NCBI GenBank assembly: GCA_017456845.1
Contig: JAFTIP010000001.1
Coordinates: 1-64,000 of the forward strand
Length of the DNA: 64,000 nucleotides
Source: Ruminococcus sp.
GTDB lineage: Bacteria; Bacillota; Clostridia; Oscillospirales; Acutalibacteraceae
Direction of reading: 5' to 3'
Shown here: piece by piece, positions 38,493-47,101 of the stretch
Layout: each line of letters opens with the position of its first letter
How positions within the stretch are numbered: position 1 is the first letter of the stretch
Position numbers and translations under genes: made by a program
The notes under the pieces: model-generated
What the model was told of the DNA's origin: nothing
What the model saw: the letters and a program-made list of their open reading frames with translations, nothing else
Database searches by the model: none

Positions 38493-38942
38493 ATGACAAA
38501 AGCAGAAAAAGCAAAAGCCTTATTTTTACAGGGATATAACTGTGCACAGGCTACCTTTGGTGCATTTGCCGAGGATTACGGCCTTGATTTTAACGTGGCA
38601 ATGACACTTTCCGCAGGCCTCGGCGGAGGTATCGGCAGACTGAGAGAAACCTGCGGGGCCGTAACGGGAGCAACTCTGGCGGTTTCTCTTGCTATGGGAA
38701 GTTTTGAGCTGAACAATCCAAATGCCAAAACAAGAGTTTACGAGGAAATCCGCAAGGTTGTGGATATTTTTGAATCTGAGACAGGCACCATTGTTTGTGC
38801 TGATATGCTGGGTGTTAACCGCAGAGGTGACAGTGCAGACGCTGAACCCAGAACCCCCGAGTATTACAAAAAGCGTCCTTGTGCGGATTTGGTGTATCTT
38901 GCTGCCGACGCCGCGGATAAAATTATTTCACAGCTTAAATAA
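38493..38942 (+). CDS. C_GCAxxG_C_C family putative redox protein
   Basis: 149 residues from ATG 38493 (MTKAEKAKALFLQG), with GGAAGTG upstream. Conserved pattern GYNCAQA, then LGGGIGRLRETCGAVTGA, then a Cys in IVCADMLG and one in RPCADLV, the Cys arrangement that names the family (PF09719). Often found in Clostridia; proposed to be redox- or metal-related, but no reaction is established. It follows the terminator of the mgsA homologue. Confidence 0.88.
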   Translation: MTKAEKAKALFLQGYNCAQATFGAFAEDYGLDFNVAMTLSAGLGGGIGRLRETCGAVTGATLAVSLAMGSFELNNPNAKTRVYEEIRKVVDIFESETGTIVCADMLGVNRRGDSADAEPRTPEYYKKRPCADLVYLAADAADKIISQLK

Positions 38943-38982
38943 AATAGTACTTCCTGCATAGATTAAGGCAGGAGGTTTTATT

Positions 38983-39807
38983 TTGAAAAATTGTTATGGT
39001 TATACTGAGCTTTTAAAAGATTTGCTTGAGTTAAAGGAAGTTTATTGCCAAAAGGTAAGCGTAACATTTGCAAGTAATTCTGTAAGGGGCAGAGGTATTC
39101 CTCTTATTAAAATAGGTAGCGGAGATAAAAAACTACTGGCAGTTGCCTCGGTTCACGGCAGGGAGTTTGTCAGTTCTTGCTTTGTAATGCGTTGCTTAAA
39201 GGATTTTCTTGATAGAAGTTATGAGCTTGAAGGAAAAGCCCTGTACGTTCTTCCAATGCTTAACCCCGACGGAGTAGAAATTGCACAGGGAAAAGAGAAA
39301 CCTTTAAACATTCCCCATGATTTCAAGCCGGAGCTTTTCAAAAATAATTCCAATAATATTAATCTTAACGCAAATTTCCCTTTTTGCTTTCATAGGGTTC
39401 CTAAAGAGAGGCAGGGCGGCATAAAAGCTGCCTCAGAGCCTGAGGCAAAAGCCCTCATCAGGCTTTGCGAAAAAGAAAGATTTATGTCGGCAATTTCGCT
39501 TCACGCAAGGGGCAATTGCATTTTTTGGCGGGATTTAGGCAATGGCAGAGTAAAGGGAGACTACGAGCTTGCAAAACGCCTTGAAGAAAGCTGCGGTTTT
39601 GAGCTTATTGAACCCACGCAAAAGGCTCAGGATTACTCAGGCGGATTTGAAAACTGGTTTCGCTTCAGATACAGAAAGCCCGCTTTGTGTGTTGAGCTTG
39701 TTGAGGATGAAGAAATAAGCTTTTCGGATATGTGCTTTAATTTTGAAGAAGCGGTAAATTGGAGTAAAACAGGTGATTTGTTGAAAATATTTGCAGATTT
39801 TTGCTAA
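38983..39807 (+). CDS. M14 family zinc carboxypeptidase
   Basis: 274 residues from TTG 38983 behind AGGAGG. The zinc ligands H-x-x-E (VHGRE, near 58-61) and a later His (ISLHARGN, near 169), and the catalytic Glu (CVELVEDEE, near 245) are present. No signal peptide, so probably cytoplasmic. Related enzymes cut D-gamma-Glu-diaminopimelate or other wall peptides; substrate not assigned. A hairpin (38950-38976) overlaps its ribosome site. Confidence 0.85.
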   Translation: MKNCYGYTELLKDLLELKEVYCQKVSVTFASNSVRGRGIPLIKIGSGDKKLLAVASVHGREFVSSCFVMRCLKDFLDRSYELEGKALYVLPMLNPDGVEIAQGKEKPLNIPHDFKPELFKNNSNNINLNANFPFCFHRVPKERQGGIKAASEPEAKALIRLCEKERFMSAISLHARGNCIFWRDLGNGRVKGDYELAKRLEESCGFELIEPTQKAQDYSGGFENWFRFRYRKPALCVELVEDEEISFSDMCFNFEEAVNWSKTGDLLKIFADFC

Positions 39808-39887
39808 AATTTACTCTATAATCAAAAAGCTTTCACAAAGAGGTATTATTAATAGTATATAAACCCTAAAATGCGGGAGGTATAAAT

Positions 39888-40559
39888 ATGAGCAGAATTT
39901 TAGTTGTTGATGACGAATTCGGTATAAGAGAAATTATAAAAAAATATGCAAGCTTTGAGGGTTACACCGTTAAGGAAGCACAAGACGGAATGCAGGCTGT
40001 TGAAATGGCTTTGGATGAGGACTTTGACCTTATTATTATGGACGTAATGATGCCCGAGCTTGACGGATTTTCTGCTTGCAAGGAAATCAGAAAGCAGAAG
40101 AAAACACCTATTATTATGCTTTCGGCACGAGGCGAGGAATACGACCGTATTCACGGCTTTGAGCTTGGCATAGACGATTACGTGGTAAAGCCATTTTCTC
40201 CGCGGGAGCTTATGATGCGCGTTGCCGCCGTTATCAAGCGAAGCCAAGGAAGCCGAGCAGAATCAGACATTTTTACTTACAAAGGACTTGTGGTGGATTT
40301 TTCTGCCCGAATCGTTACCATTGACGGCAAACGGGCAAGTATGACACCAAAGGAATATGAGCTTTTCTTTTATATGGTCAAAAACCGCGGTATTGCTTTA
40401 ACCCGCGAAACTCTTATCAGTAAGGTATGGGGCTATGACTTTTTCGGTGATGACCGTACTCTTGATACTCACGTCAAGCTTTTAAGAAAATCGTTGGGAG
40501 AATACAGTTCCTGTGTTGTTACCTTGAGGGGAGTGGGATACCGCTTTGAAGCAGAATAA
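39888..40559 (+). CDS. OmpR-family response regulator
   Basis: 223 residues. Receiver domain with acidic pocket (VVDDEFG), phospho-acceptor Asp in IIMDVMMPELDG (about 52) and Lys in VVKPFSPRE; C-terminal winged helix (SMTPKEYELFFYMVKN, TLDTHVKLLRKSLG, GVGYRFE). GGGAGG ribosome site. Overlaps the sensor kinase by 14 bases. Confidence 0.94.
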   Translation: MSRILVVDDEFGIREIIKKYASFEGYTVKEAQDGMQAVEMALDEDFDLIIMDVMMPELDGFSACKEIRKQKKTPIIMLSARGEEYDRIHGFELGIDDYVVKPFSPRELMMRVAAVIKRSQGSRAESDIFTYKGLVVDFSARIVTIDGKRASMTPKEYELFFYMVKNRGIALTRETLISKVWGYDFFGDDRTLDTHVKLLRKSLGEYSSCVVTLRGVGYRFEAE

Positions 40560-42015
40560 TATTAAAAAGCCCTCGAAGAGACTAAGGCAAAAGCTCCTTT
40601 TCTACTTTTTGGGCTTTTCTGCAATTATATTAGCAGTTTTATGGTTTATGCAGACAATATTTCTTGACGATTTATACCGTGCAATCAAGACTGTAGGTAT
40701 AGAGCGAAGTGCAGATTTTGTTTGTGACCATATCAATGACGAGGATATTGTAAGTGTCCTTGATGAAATGCACAGGCAGAATGATATGAGGATAGAGGTT
40801 TACGACACTACATCGGGCATGACATTTTATCTTCTTTATTCTTCAGGCTCAAAAAACGATTGGAGGCAGGATTATTTACCTCATCAGCTTTATTCCTATT
40901 ACAGCGACACAAAGCTAAACGGCGGAGAACAGCTTTTTTCGGAGGAAAAAAATCCTCCCAACGAGTTTGATGAGAATAATTTTAAGATGCCCAAGGCAGA
41001 GCATAAAAGAGGAGTAAACCTTACCTGTGTACGCGTTTTAGAAAACGGGAACAAAGAGCTTATGATTATGCTGCACTCCTCAATTACTCCCATTGAAAGT
41101 ACGGTAACAACTTTGCGGTTTATTCTGATTATTATTACGGCTTTGCTTATTCTTTTATCTGTTACTATGTCTCTTGTGATTTCGTGGAAATTTTCAAAGC
41201 CTCTTAAAGATACTAACGAAAAAGCAAACAGATTAGCCCATGAGGATTACTCGGTTGCTTTTGACAGCCAAGGCTACAGAGAGATTGAGGAGCTCAACGC
41301 AACCCTTAACTATGCGGCAGCTGAGCTGGGGCTTGCTTCAAGCTTAAGGAAAGAGCTTATAGCAAACGTTTCTCACGATTTACGCACACCCCTTACTATG
41401 ATAAAGGGTTACGCTGAGGTTATGCGTGATATTCCTGGAGAAATGAATGAAGAAAATCTTAATGCAATTGTTGATGAAAGCACAAGACTCTCAAATTTGG
41501 TAAGCGACCTTCTGGATATTTCCAAGCTTCAGAGCGGTGCGGTGCCTATTGAGAAAAAGGTGTTTTCCTTAACTTTATGTACCTCGGATATTTTAAGCAG
41601 ATTTGCAACTCTTTCTCAGCAGCAGGGCTATAGCTTTAGCTTTGAATCCGATGGTGAGTTTTTTGTATTTGCTGACAAATCACGAATTGAGCAGGTGATT
41701 TATAACCTTATTTCAAACGCAGTAAATTATTCGGGCGACAAAAAGGAAATTAAGGTTACAGAAAAGCATACAGGCGATACTGTAAGGGTTGAAATAAGCG
41801 ACAGCGGAAAAGGAATTGAGCCCGAAAAGCTTGCCCATATCTGGGACAGATACTACCGTGCCGACAAAAATCATAAGCGTGCAGTAATTGGCACAGGTCT
41901 GGGACTTTCTATTGTAAAAGAAATTCTGGATTTGCACGGTGCCCACTTTGGAGTTGTGAGCAAGGTTGGTGAGGGAAGCACCTTCTGGTTTGAAATCGGA
42001 ACAGTAAAGCCGTAG
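40546..42015 (+). CDS. Sensor histidine kinase
   Basis: 489 residues from TTG 40546. Membrane helices about 15-36 and 190-212 flank an extracytoplasmic sensor domain of about 150 residues, followed by HAMP, HisKA (VSHDLRTPLTMIKG, near 280) and HATPase (IEQVIYNLISNAVNY, GKGIEPEKL, GTGLGLSIVKE). The signal is unknown. Partner of the response regulator just upstream. Confidence 0.93.
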   Translation: MKQNNIKKPSKRLRQKLLFYFLGFSAIILAVLWFMQTIFLDDLYRAIKTVGIERSADFVCDHINDEDIVSVLDEMHRQNDMRIEVYDTTSGMTFYLLYSSGSKNDWRQDYLPHQLYSYYSDTKLNGGEQLFSEEKNPPNEFDENNFKMPKAEHKRGVNLTCVRVLENGNKELMIMLHSSITPIESTVTTLRFILIIITALLILLSVTMSLVISWKFSKPLKDTNEKANRLAHEDYSVAFDSQGYREIEELNATLNYAAAELGLASSLRKELIANVSHDLRTPLTMIKGYAEVMRDIPGEMNEENLNAIVDESTRLSNLVSDLLDISKLQSGAVPIEKKVFSLTLCTSDILSRFATLSQQQGYSFSFESDGEFFVFADKSRIEQVIYNLISNAVNYSGDKKEIKVTEKHTGDTVRVEISDSGKGIEPEKLAHIWDRYYRADKNHKRAVIGTGLGLSIVKEILDLHGAHFGVVSKVGEGSTFWFEIGTVKP

Positions 42016-42040
42016 GATTAAAATCAATAAAATCAGTAAT

Positions 42041-42070
42041 AAACGCCTTTGTATTTTACAAGGGCGTTTT
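42041..42070 (+). terminator. Terminator after the two-component operon
   Basis: AAACGCCTT pairs with AAGGGCGTTT (one bulge) over ten bases, followed by TTTCC. Confidence 0.8.
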
Positions 42071-42186
42071 CCATTGCAAAAAAAGTGCAAAGTTTTACCA
42101 AAGGTTGCGAAGTTTATGTGTTTTCTTGACCAACTGCTTAAAAATATGCTAAGCTTTACCATAATAAACTGGAAGGAGCATAAAAT

Positions 42187-44076
42187 ATGGCAAAGAAAAC
42201 TTTTTCGAAAATATTTGCATTTGTTTTTGCACTGACACTTATTGCAACCTCAGCAGTAGTTGCAAACGCTGATTCTGTAAGCGGTATGGTTTCCGGCGGA
42301 ATTTACTATGCAACCATTGACGGCAGGCTTACTGTTATGGATTACACAGGTAAGGATGAGGTGATTGACCTGTCTGAGGAAGCCGTAGGAATGAGGTTTG
42401 ATGCTATTGCCAGCTATGCGTTTGGTGATTGTAACACAATTAAAAAGGTCATTATTCCCGAGAACATTCGTCAGATAGGCGACTCAGCCTTTATGGACTG
42501 TACAAATCTTGAGGAAATAGTAATTGAGGACGAGACCCTCCGCCTTGGAGCAGGTGTGTTTAAGGGTACTGCTTACTACAACAATCCTCTTAATTGGGAG
42601 GAAAAGGTTCTGTATCTGGGCAACATTCTCCTTAATATCAATTACGATAAATTCAATAAGACAAACTATACAGTAAAAGAGGGTACAGTGAATATCGCAG
42701 GTTATGCGTTCTGCAATTGTCAGAGTCTTACGGCTGTAAAACTTCCCGACAGTGTAAAGATTATAGGAGGCGAGGCGTTCAGCTTTTGCCACAATCTCAC
42801 CGATATAAATATTCCCGAAAATGTTACCTATATTGGTGAAGATACGTTTATTGATTGTCACGATAACCTTAAAATTTACGGCTGTAAAGGAACTTTTGCA
42901 GAGGAATATGCCTTTGATAACGATATAAGATTCTGTTCTGTCACCTATAAAACCATTACTGACCATGAGCTTGGGGTAATTGTGACACTGCCCGAGTATC
43001 TGGATTTTTCCATAGATTACCTTTATATGGGCGAGCTTATGAAAAGATATAGGATTGACTTTTATCTTGACGGTGAAAAAATTGAAAATACCCCCTATGA
43101 CATAACAGTAAACATTCCTGCAGAGCGTGATGCAAGAATTTTTCTGGAGGATAACGACCCCGAAACAATAATTTTTGAAGAAGTATACCACGAAATCAAG
43201 GAAGGCTTCGCAACCTTTACAGTTAATACTCACTTTGAAGTAAGAGTAGGCAAGCAGGTGTATATTTCTACCGTTGATGAGGCTACAGGCATTAAGCTTG
43301 AAATCCCCGAAGGCCACGAGTTTGAAATTCAAAAGTTTATTCGTGGCGATGAGGGTGTTTATTTCGACAAGGTTGACGAGCTTACCCCCGAGGGAATAAC
43401 AAACGATATTTTTGCTGTGGCAGTTGCCAAGGACGGCGAGCGAATGTATGACCATAAGCGTGTTTCCTTTGAAATTCCCGTTAAGGATGAAAATTATATT
43501 ATATATAATGTAAGCCTTGACTATGAGGTTACAGATGTAGAAGCTGAGTACAAGGACGGCTATATGGTCTTTGATTTCTATGGCTTTGAAGAGGGAGCAG
43601 CGTTGTTCTTTGTTTCCTGTACAGACAATTCTAAGAACGATGTTGAGGACAATAACTCAACTGCTGACGAAGCAACATTTGATGAAGTATCAACAAAGGA
43701 CGAAGCAACTCTTGACGAGGCAACAAAGGACGAGGAAAATACAGCCACAGAGGATGAGGAGAGCACTTCAACAAAAGACGAGAGCACAAAGGACGAAGAG
43801 CTTTCAAATCCTTCTGAACCTACCGAAGATGAGACAAAACCCACAGACCCTGATATGCCTTCTGATTCTACTAAGGATGAGTCGGATTTTATGCCGGGCG
43901 ATGTAAACCGCGACGGCAAATTAAACATCCGCGATGCAACACTTATTCAGAAATACCTTGCAAAGCTTGAGAGTCTTGACAAGGAGCAGATTGCTCTTGC
44001 AGATTATAACGCTGACGGTAAGGTTAACGTTAAGGATGCTACAAGAATCCAGAAGAAAATTGCAAACTTAATCTGA
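42187..44076 (+). CDS. Secreted leucine-rich-repeat protein with dockerin (second copy type)
   Basis: 629 residues. Signal peptide 1-29 (KIFAFVFALTLIATSAVVA). Six or so LRR_5 repeats (about 60-260), then two beta-rich segments (about 265-480), an acidic repeat-rich linker with KDEATLDEATKDE units (about 490-565), and a C-terminal type I dockerin (GDVNRDGKLNIRDATLIQ, ADYNADGKVNVKDATRIQ). The dockerin is close to that of the protein at 22-24 kb, suggesting a shared cohesin partner. Directly follows, but is separated by a terminator from, the two-component system. Confidence 0.9.
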   Translation: MAKKTFSKIFAFVFALTLIATSAVVANADSVSGMVSGGIYYATIDGRLTVMDYTGKDEVIDLSEEAVGMRFDAIASYAFGDCNTIKKVIIPENIRQIGDSAFMDCTNLEEIVIEDETLRLGAGVFKGTAYYNNPLNWEEKVLYLGNILLNINYDKFNKTNYTVKEGTVNIAGYAFCNCQSLTAVKLPDSVKIIGGEAFSFCHNLTDINIPENVTYIGEDTFIDCHDNLKIYGCKGTFAEEYAFDNDIRFCSVTYKTITDHELGVIVTLPEYLDFSIDYLYMGELMKRYRIDFYLDGEKIENTPYDITVNIPAERDARIFLEDNDPETIIFEEVYHEIKEGFATFTVNTHFEVRVGKQVYISTVDEATGIKLEIPEGHEFEIQKFIRGDEGVYFDKVDELTPEGITNDIFAVAVAKDGERMYDHKRVSFEIPVKDENYIIYNVSLDYEVTDVEAEYKDGYMVFDFYGFEEGAALFFVSCTDNSKNDVEDNNSTADEATFDEVSTKDEATLDEATKDEENTATEDEESTSTKDESTKDEELSNPSEPTEDETKPTDPDMPSDSTKDESDFMPGDVNRDGKLNIRDATLIQKYLAKLESLDKEQIALADYNADGKVNVKDATRIQKKIANLI

Positions 44077-44081
44077 TTTTT

Positions 44082-44126
44082 AAACCGCAGACGCGAGCAG
44101 AAGATGCTTTCCTCTGCGGTTTTTTC
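44082..44126 (+). terminator. Terminator after the second LRR-dockerin gene
   Basis: AAACCGCAGA pairs with TCTGCGGTTT over a 21-base loop, followed by TTTTC. Confidence 0.88.
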
Positions 44127-44154
44127 TTTATTTTAAAATATTTTTGAAAAAGCC

Positions 44155-44183
44155 TTGACAAATCGCAGTAAGTATAATATAAT
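44155..44183 (+). promoter_or_regulatory. Consensus promoter of the tRNA operon
   Basis: TTGACA (44155-44160), exactly 17 bases, TATAAT (44178-44183). A perfect sigma-A promoter, 33 bases before the first tRNA. Confidence 0.92.
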
Positions 44184-44216
44184 CCATATTGCTACTTTTG
44201 CGGTAGTTATATAGAT

Positions 44217-44293
44217 GGCGGAATAGCTCAGTTGGCTAGAGCATTCGGTTCATACCCGAAGTGTCGTAGGTTCAAGTCCTATTTCCGCTACCA
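44217..44293 (+). tRNA. tRNA-Met (CAT)
   Basis: 77 bases with CCA encoded. Acceptor GGCGGAA/TTCCGCT, D-arm GCTCAGTTGGCTAGAGC, anticodon stem CGGTTCATACCCG with CAT, T-loop GTTCAAGTC. The anticodon also fits initiator or lysidine-modified Ile tRNA; a G1-U72 pair rather than a mismatch argues against initiator. Confidence 0.93.
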
Positions 44294-44296
44294 TAT

Positions 44297-44371
44297 GGCC
44301 CGGTGGTCAAGAGGTTAAGACACCGCCCTTTCACGGCGGTAACACGAGTTCGATTCTCGTCCGGGTCACCA
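44297..44371 (+). tRNA. tRNA-Glu (TTC)
   Basis: 75 bases with CCA. Acceptor GGCCCGG/CCGGGTC, anticodon stem CCGCC/GGCGG enclosing TTC, T-arm ACGAGTTCGATTCTCGT. Follows the Met tRNA after three bases. Confidence 0.95.
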
Positions 44372-44379
44372 CTTTTTCT

Positions 44380-44465
44380 GCCGGTGTGGTGGAATGGCAG
44401 ACACAAGGGACTTAAAATCCCTCGGTAGCAATACCGTACCGGTTCAAGTCCGGTCACCGGCACCA
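44380..44465 (+). tRNA. tRNA-Leu (TAA)
   Basis: 86 bases, class II with a long variable arm. Acceptor GCCGGTG/CACCGGC, anticodon stem GGGACTTAAAATCCC (anticodon TAA), T-arm CCGGTTCAAGTCCGG, encoded CCA. Confidence 0.95.
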
Positions 44466-44514
44466 TTTCCTTGGTCTGTAAGTCTCGGCAATTTACCGCA
44501 AAAGTTCTTTATAA

Positions 44515-44541
44515 GTCTTCCTTTAGGGAAGACCTTTTTTG
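44515..44541 (+). terminator. Terminator of the tRNA operon
   Basis: GTCTTCC and GGGAAGAC form a 7-8 bp stem with loop TTTA, followed by CTTTTTTG. Confidence 0.88.
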
Positions 44542-44545
44542 TTTT

Positions 44546-44716
44546 TAGGGGTGTGCGCCGAGGGACGTAGCCCTTCGATTTACGAATACGAGCGACGAAT
44601 TTGCAGAAAGCAGGCAGCGTCTGCTTGGAGCAAATTTGCGGAGTATGAAGTAAACTCGAAGGAGATGCGAAGTCCAACGAGGCGTGATAGGGGTGTGCGC
44701 TGAGCCACCGTAGCCC
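44546..44716. repeat. Structured repeat module flanked by GTGTGCGC direct repeats
   Basis: Two imperfect direct repeats, AGGGGTGTGCGCCGAG ... CGTAGCCC (44546-44573) and AGGGGTGTGCGCTGAG ... CGTAGCCC (44688-44716), bracket a nested inverted repeat: CCTTCGATTTAC with GTAAACTCGAAGG, GAATTTGC with GCAAATTTG, and AGCAG with CTGCT at the tip. A string TATCACGCCTCGTT (minus strand, 44676-44689) recurs at 63314. Confidence 0.65.
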
Positions 44717-44721
44717 TGAAA

Positions 44722-44824
44722 AGCGATATAAATCCCCTTGTGATTTGCTATATGTGTATCACGCGATATATCTCTGATGCGATATGTGTCTTACGGCACG
44801 AGAGTAGGATTTATATCATATCGC
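44722..44824. repeat. GCGATATA palindromic element
   Basis: GCGATATAAATCC at the left end and GGATTTATATCATATCGC at the right end, with further GCGATAT-type strings inside (44763, 44779). About 103 bases, non-coding, resembling short palindromic repeats scattered in gut Clostridia. A related CGTATGAG/CTCATATATCG palindrome follows at 44872-44903. Confidence 0.6.
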
Positions 44825-44923
44825 AGTAAAATTCTATTTTATTATATCCCATTTGCAAAGCAAAAATATATCGTATGAGCCTGTCAGGCTCATATATCGT
44901 ACCAAAATTCTTACAATAAGTGA

Positions 44924-44962
44924 CAAAAATCCTGCCTTTGTTGACACAGGCAGGATTTTTTT
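44924..44962 (+). terminator. Terminator overlapping the GH13 gene promoter
   Basis: AAAAATCCTGCCT pairs perfectly with AGGCAGGATTTTT over a ten-base loop, followed by TT. The loop contains the -35 box of the next promoter. Confidence 0.85.
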
Positions 44963-44969
44963 ATATAAT
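44941..44969 (+). promoter_or_regulatory. Consensus promoter of the GH13 gene, embedded in a terminator
   Basis: TTGACA (44941-44946), 17 bases, TATAAT (44964-44969). The spacer is the 3' arm and T-run of the terminator hairpin. Confidence 0.85.
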
Positions 44970-45013
44970 ATTAACCTATATGTTTTCACATAATTTCACT
45001 ATGGAGTGGTTTA

Positions 45014-46903
45014 ATGTTTCCTCATTTTGATTCACGCAATCCCTTTTACAAATCGCCTTTCGGTGCAGTAGAGGAGGGTACAAAGGTTCATTTCAGAATT
45101 CTTTTGCCCCGAGACCTCAGATGCAGTCAGGCAGAACTTGCAGTTAAGTATGACTACAGCTATGACTGGGTTTTTGTTAAGCTTTTCTGGACAGGTTCTT
45201 TTGATAATGATACAGGTATCTGGGAGTGTGACTTTACCCCTGAGAAAATGGGCCTTTATTGGTACAGCTTCAAGCTTCAGACCGCTGAGGGTACCCGTTT
45301 TCTTGTGCCTGCCGACGTTGACAGAAAGAGCTCCATCGAGCGTTCTCCCGGCAGAAGCTGGCAGATTACTGCCTACAAAAAGGGCTTTAAAACCCCGGAT
45401 TGGCCTGTTGGCGGTGTAATGTATCAGATTTTCCCCGACCGTTTTAACTTCAGCGGAGAGGAAAAGGATATTAAGCGAACAGATTTAAAAATTCAGCAGG
45501 ACTGGTATCAGTGCCCTGACTGGATGCCCAATGAATACGGCGAAATTACCAACACCGACTTTTTTAAGGGCGACCTTAAGGGCATTACGCAGAAACTGCC
45601 TTATTTAAAGGATTTGGGTGTAAGCTGTATTTACCTTAATCCTATCTGCGAGGCATACTCTAACCACCGTTACGATACCGGTAATTATGATGCTATCGAC
45701 CCCATGCTGGGTAATATGGAGGATTTCGAGGAGCTTTGCAAGGAAGCTAAGAAGCTTGATATCAGAGTTATTAATGACGGTGTTTTCAGTCATACAGGTG
45801 CCGACAGTATTTACTTTAACCGTTCAGGCAGATACGGTGAAGGAGGAGCTTACAGGGATCAAAACTCACCTTATTCAAGCTGGTACAATTTCCACCAGTG
45901 GCCTGACCACTATAATTCATGGTGGGGCTTCTATACTCTTCCTGAGGTTAACGAAAACGACCCTGCATATAACGAGTACATCAACGGCGAAAAAGGCGTT
46001 GTAAGAAATTATATGCGTCGCGGTAACTCGGGCTGGAGACTTGATGTTGCCGACGAATTGCCCGATGAATTTCTCGAAAATCTACGTAAGGCAGTAAAGG
46101 CTCAGGACCCCGAAGGTATTGTTATTGGCGAAGTTTGGGAGGATGCCTCAAATAAAGAGAGCTACGGAGCAAGACGCCGTTTCCTTTTAGGCGAACAGCT
46201 TGACTCCGTTATGAACTACGTGTTCAGAAATGCAATTCTTGACTTTGTAAGAGGCGTAGATGCAAAGTACGTTATGGACCAGATTATGAGCGTGGTTGAA
46301 AATTATCCCAAGCCCGTACTCAGAGTGCTTATGAATCTGCTTTCAACACACGATACCGAGCGTGCGCTTACGGTTATGGCAGGTGAGCCCTTAAACGGCA
46401 GAGACCGTTGGTGGCAGGCTAACCAGAAGCTTACTCCCGAGCAGAGAACAAGGGGAATAAAGCTTATGAAGATGGCAGCTGCCATTCAGTACACACTGCC
46501 CGGCTTCCCCTGTGTTTATTACGGCGATGAGGCAGGTATGGAGGGATATCGCGATCCCTTTAACCGAGCTTGCTATCCTTGGGGCAGAGAGAATAAAGAG
46601 CTTATAGAGTGGCATAAGGCACTTGGTGAGCTCAGAAGAAGCTGTGAAACTCTTTGGGACAGTAATTTCGTTAATGTTTATTCTCAGGGCAGACTTCTTT
46701 CTTACCTTAGAACAACTGCCGACGAAGGCCTTTTCTGTGCTTTTAACTCAGGCTTCTCTGATATTATTATTGATATTCCTGCATGCTTTACCTCAGGTTA
46801 CGGAAAACCTGTTCTGGGTACACGCGTAGAAGGCGGTAAACTGGTTGTTCCGTCTTTAGGCTGTGCAATTATGGTTTCACGCAGAGAGTATGGCAACGTT
46901 TGA
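45014..46903 (+). CDS. GH13 alpha-glucan hydrolase (neopullulanase/maltogenic amylase type)
   Basis: Intracellular enzyme that cuts alpha-1,4 (and possibly 1,6) glucans; no signal peptide. 629 residues: an N-terminal beta-sandwich (about 1-120, CBM34-like), then the GH13 barrel starting VGGVMYQIFPDRFN. Catalytic Asp in GWRLDVADELP (about 339), Glu in IVIGEVWED (about 372), Asp in LLSTHDTER (about 444); C-terminal beta domain. GGAGTGG upstream. Together with glgP it completes maltodextrin breakdown. Confidence 0.92.
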   Translation: MFPHFDSRNPFYKSPFGAVEEGTKVHFRILLPRDLRCSQAELAVKYDYSYDWVFVKLFWTGSFDNDTGIWECDFTPEKMGLYWYSFKLQTAEGTRFLVPADVDRKSSIERSPGRSWQITAYKKGFKTPDWPVGGVMYQIFPDRFNFSGEEKDIKRTDLKIQQDWYQCPDWMPNEYGEITNTDFFKGDLKGITQKLPYLKDLGVSCIYLNPICEAYSNHRYDTGNYDAIDPMLGNMEDFEELCKEAKKLDIRVINDGVFSHTGADSIYFNRSGRYGEGGAYRDQNSPYSSWYNFHQWPDHYNSWWGFYTLPEVNENDPAYNEYINGEKGVVRNYMRRGNSGWRLDVADELPDEFLENLRKAVKAQDPEGIVIGEVWEDASNKESYGARRRFLLGEQLDSVMNYVFRNAILDFVRGVDAKYVMDQIMSVVENYPKPVLRVLMNLLSTHDTERALTVMAGEPLNGRDRWWQANQKLTPEQRTRGIKLMKMAAAIQYTLPGFPCVYYGDEAGMEGYRDPFNRACYPWGRENKELIEWHKALGELRRSCETLWDSNFVNVYSQGRLLSYLRTTADEGLFCAFNSGFSDIIIDIPACFTSGYGKPVLGTRVEGGKLVVPSLGCAIMVSRREYGNV

Positions 46904-46973
46904 TATATAGAAGTATATTCTATTTTTCTTTGTATGTTACACTATATGTTGTGCTTTTAGACTTTTAAGTTTA

Positions 46974-47003
46974 CCTTCTCGCTTTGTAAGCGAGAAGGTA
47001 AAT
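46974..47003 (+). terminator. Hairpin between the GH13 gene and oppB
   Basis: ACCTTCTCGCTT and AAGCGAGAAGGT form a 12-bp stem with a four-base loop. Tail AAATTATG is poor in T, so termination efficiency is uncertain. Confidence 0.6.
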
Positions 47004-47036
47004 TATGAAAAATGTATAATTTTATTGTTTAATCTA

Positions 47037-47065
47037 TTGAATTTTGTGTAACATTGTGATATGAT
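47037..47065 (+). promoter_or_regulatory. Candidate promoter of the opp operon
   Basis: TTGAAT (47037-47042), 17 bases, TATGAT (47060-47065), 37 bases before oppB. The string TGTAACATTGTGA in the spacer recalls an ECF-type -35 (TGTAAC), also seen upstream of the local sigma gene. Confidence 0.6.
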
Positions 47066-47101
47066 AAGAAATAAAACTTTTTTGTAAGGAACGGGAAAAT
47101 C

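Larger units (their letters stand above)
44466..45013. other. 548-base repeat-rich gap after the tRNAs
   Basis: Contains the tRNA terminator, a GTGTGCGC-bounded inverted-repeat module (44546-44716), a GCGATATA palindromic element (44722-44824), a GAGCCT/AGGCTC palindrome (about 44872-44903) and a terminator fused to the next promoter. No coding frame is credible; open frames here read through tRNAs or inverted repeats. Confidence 0.75.

Noticed and set aside
42484..43455. 323-codon open frame antisense to the second LRR-dockerin gene
   Set aside because: Mirror frame of a strong coding region with a signal peptide and dockerin; Cys/Ile-rich composition typical of a shadow.
44272..44677. Two minus-strand open frames overlapping the tRNAs and the following repeat
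   Set aside because: They are antisense to tRNA-Glu and tRNA-Leu or run through inverted repeats; no ribosome site or homology.
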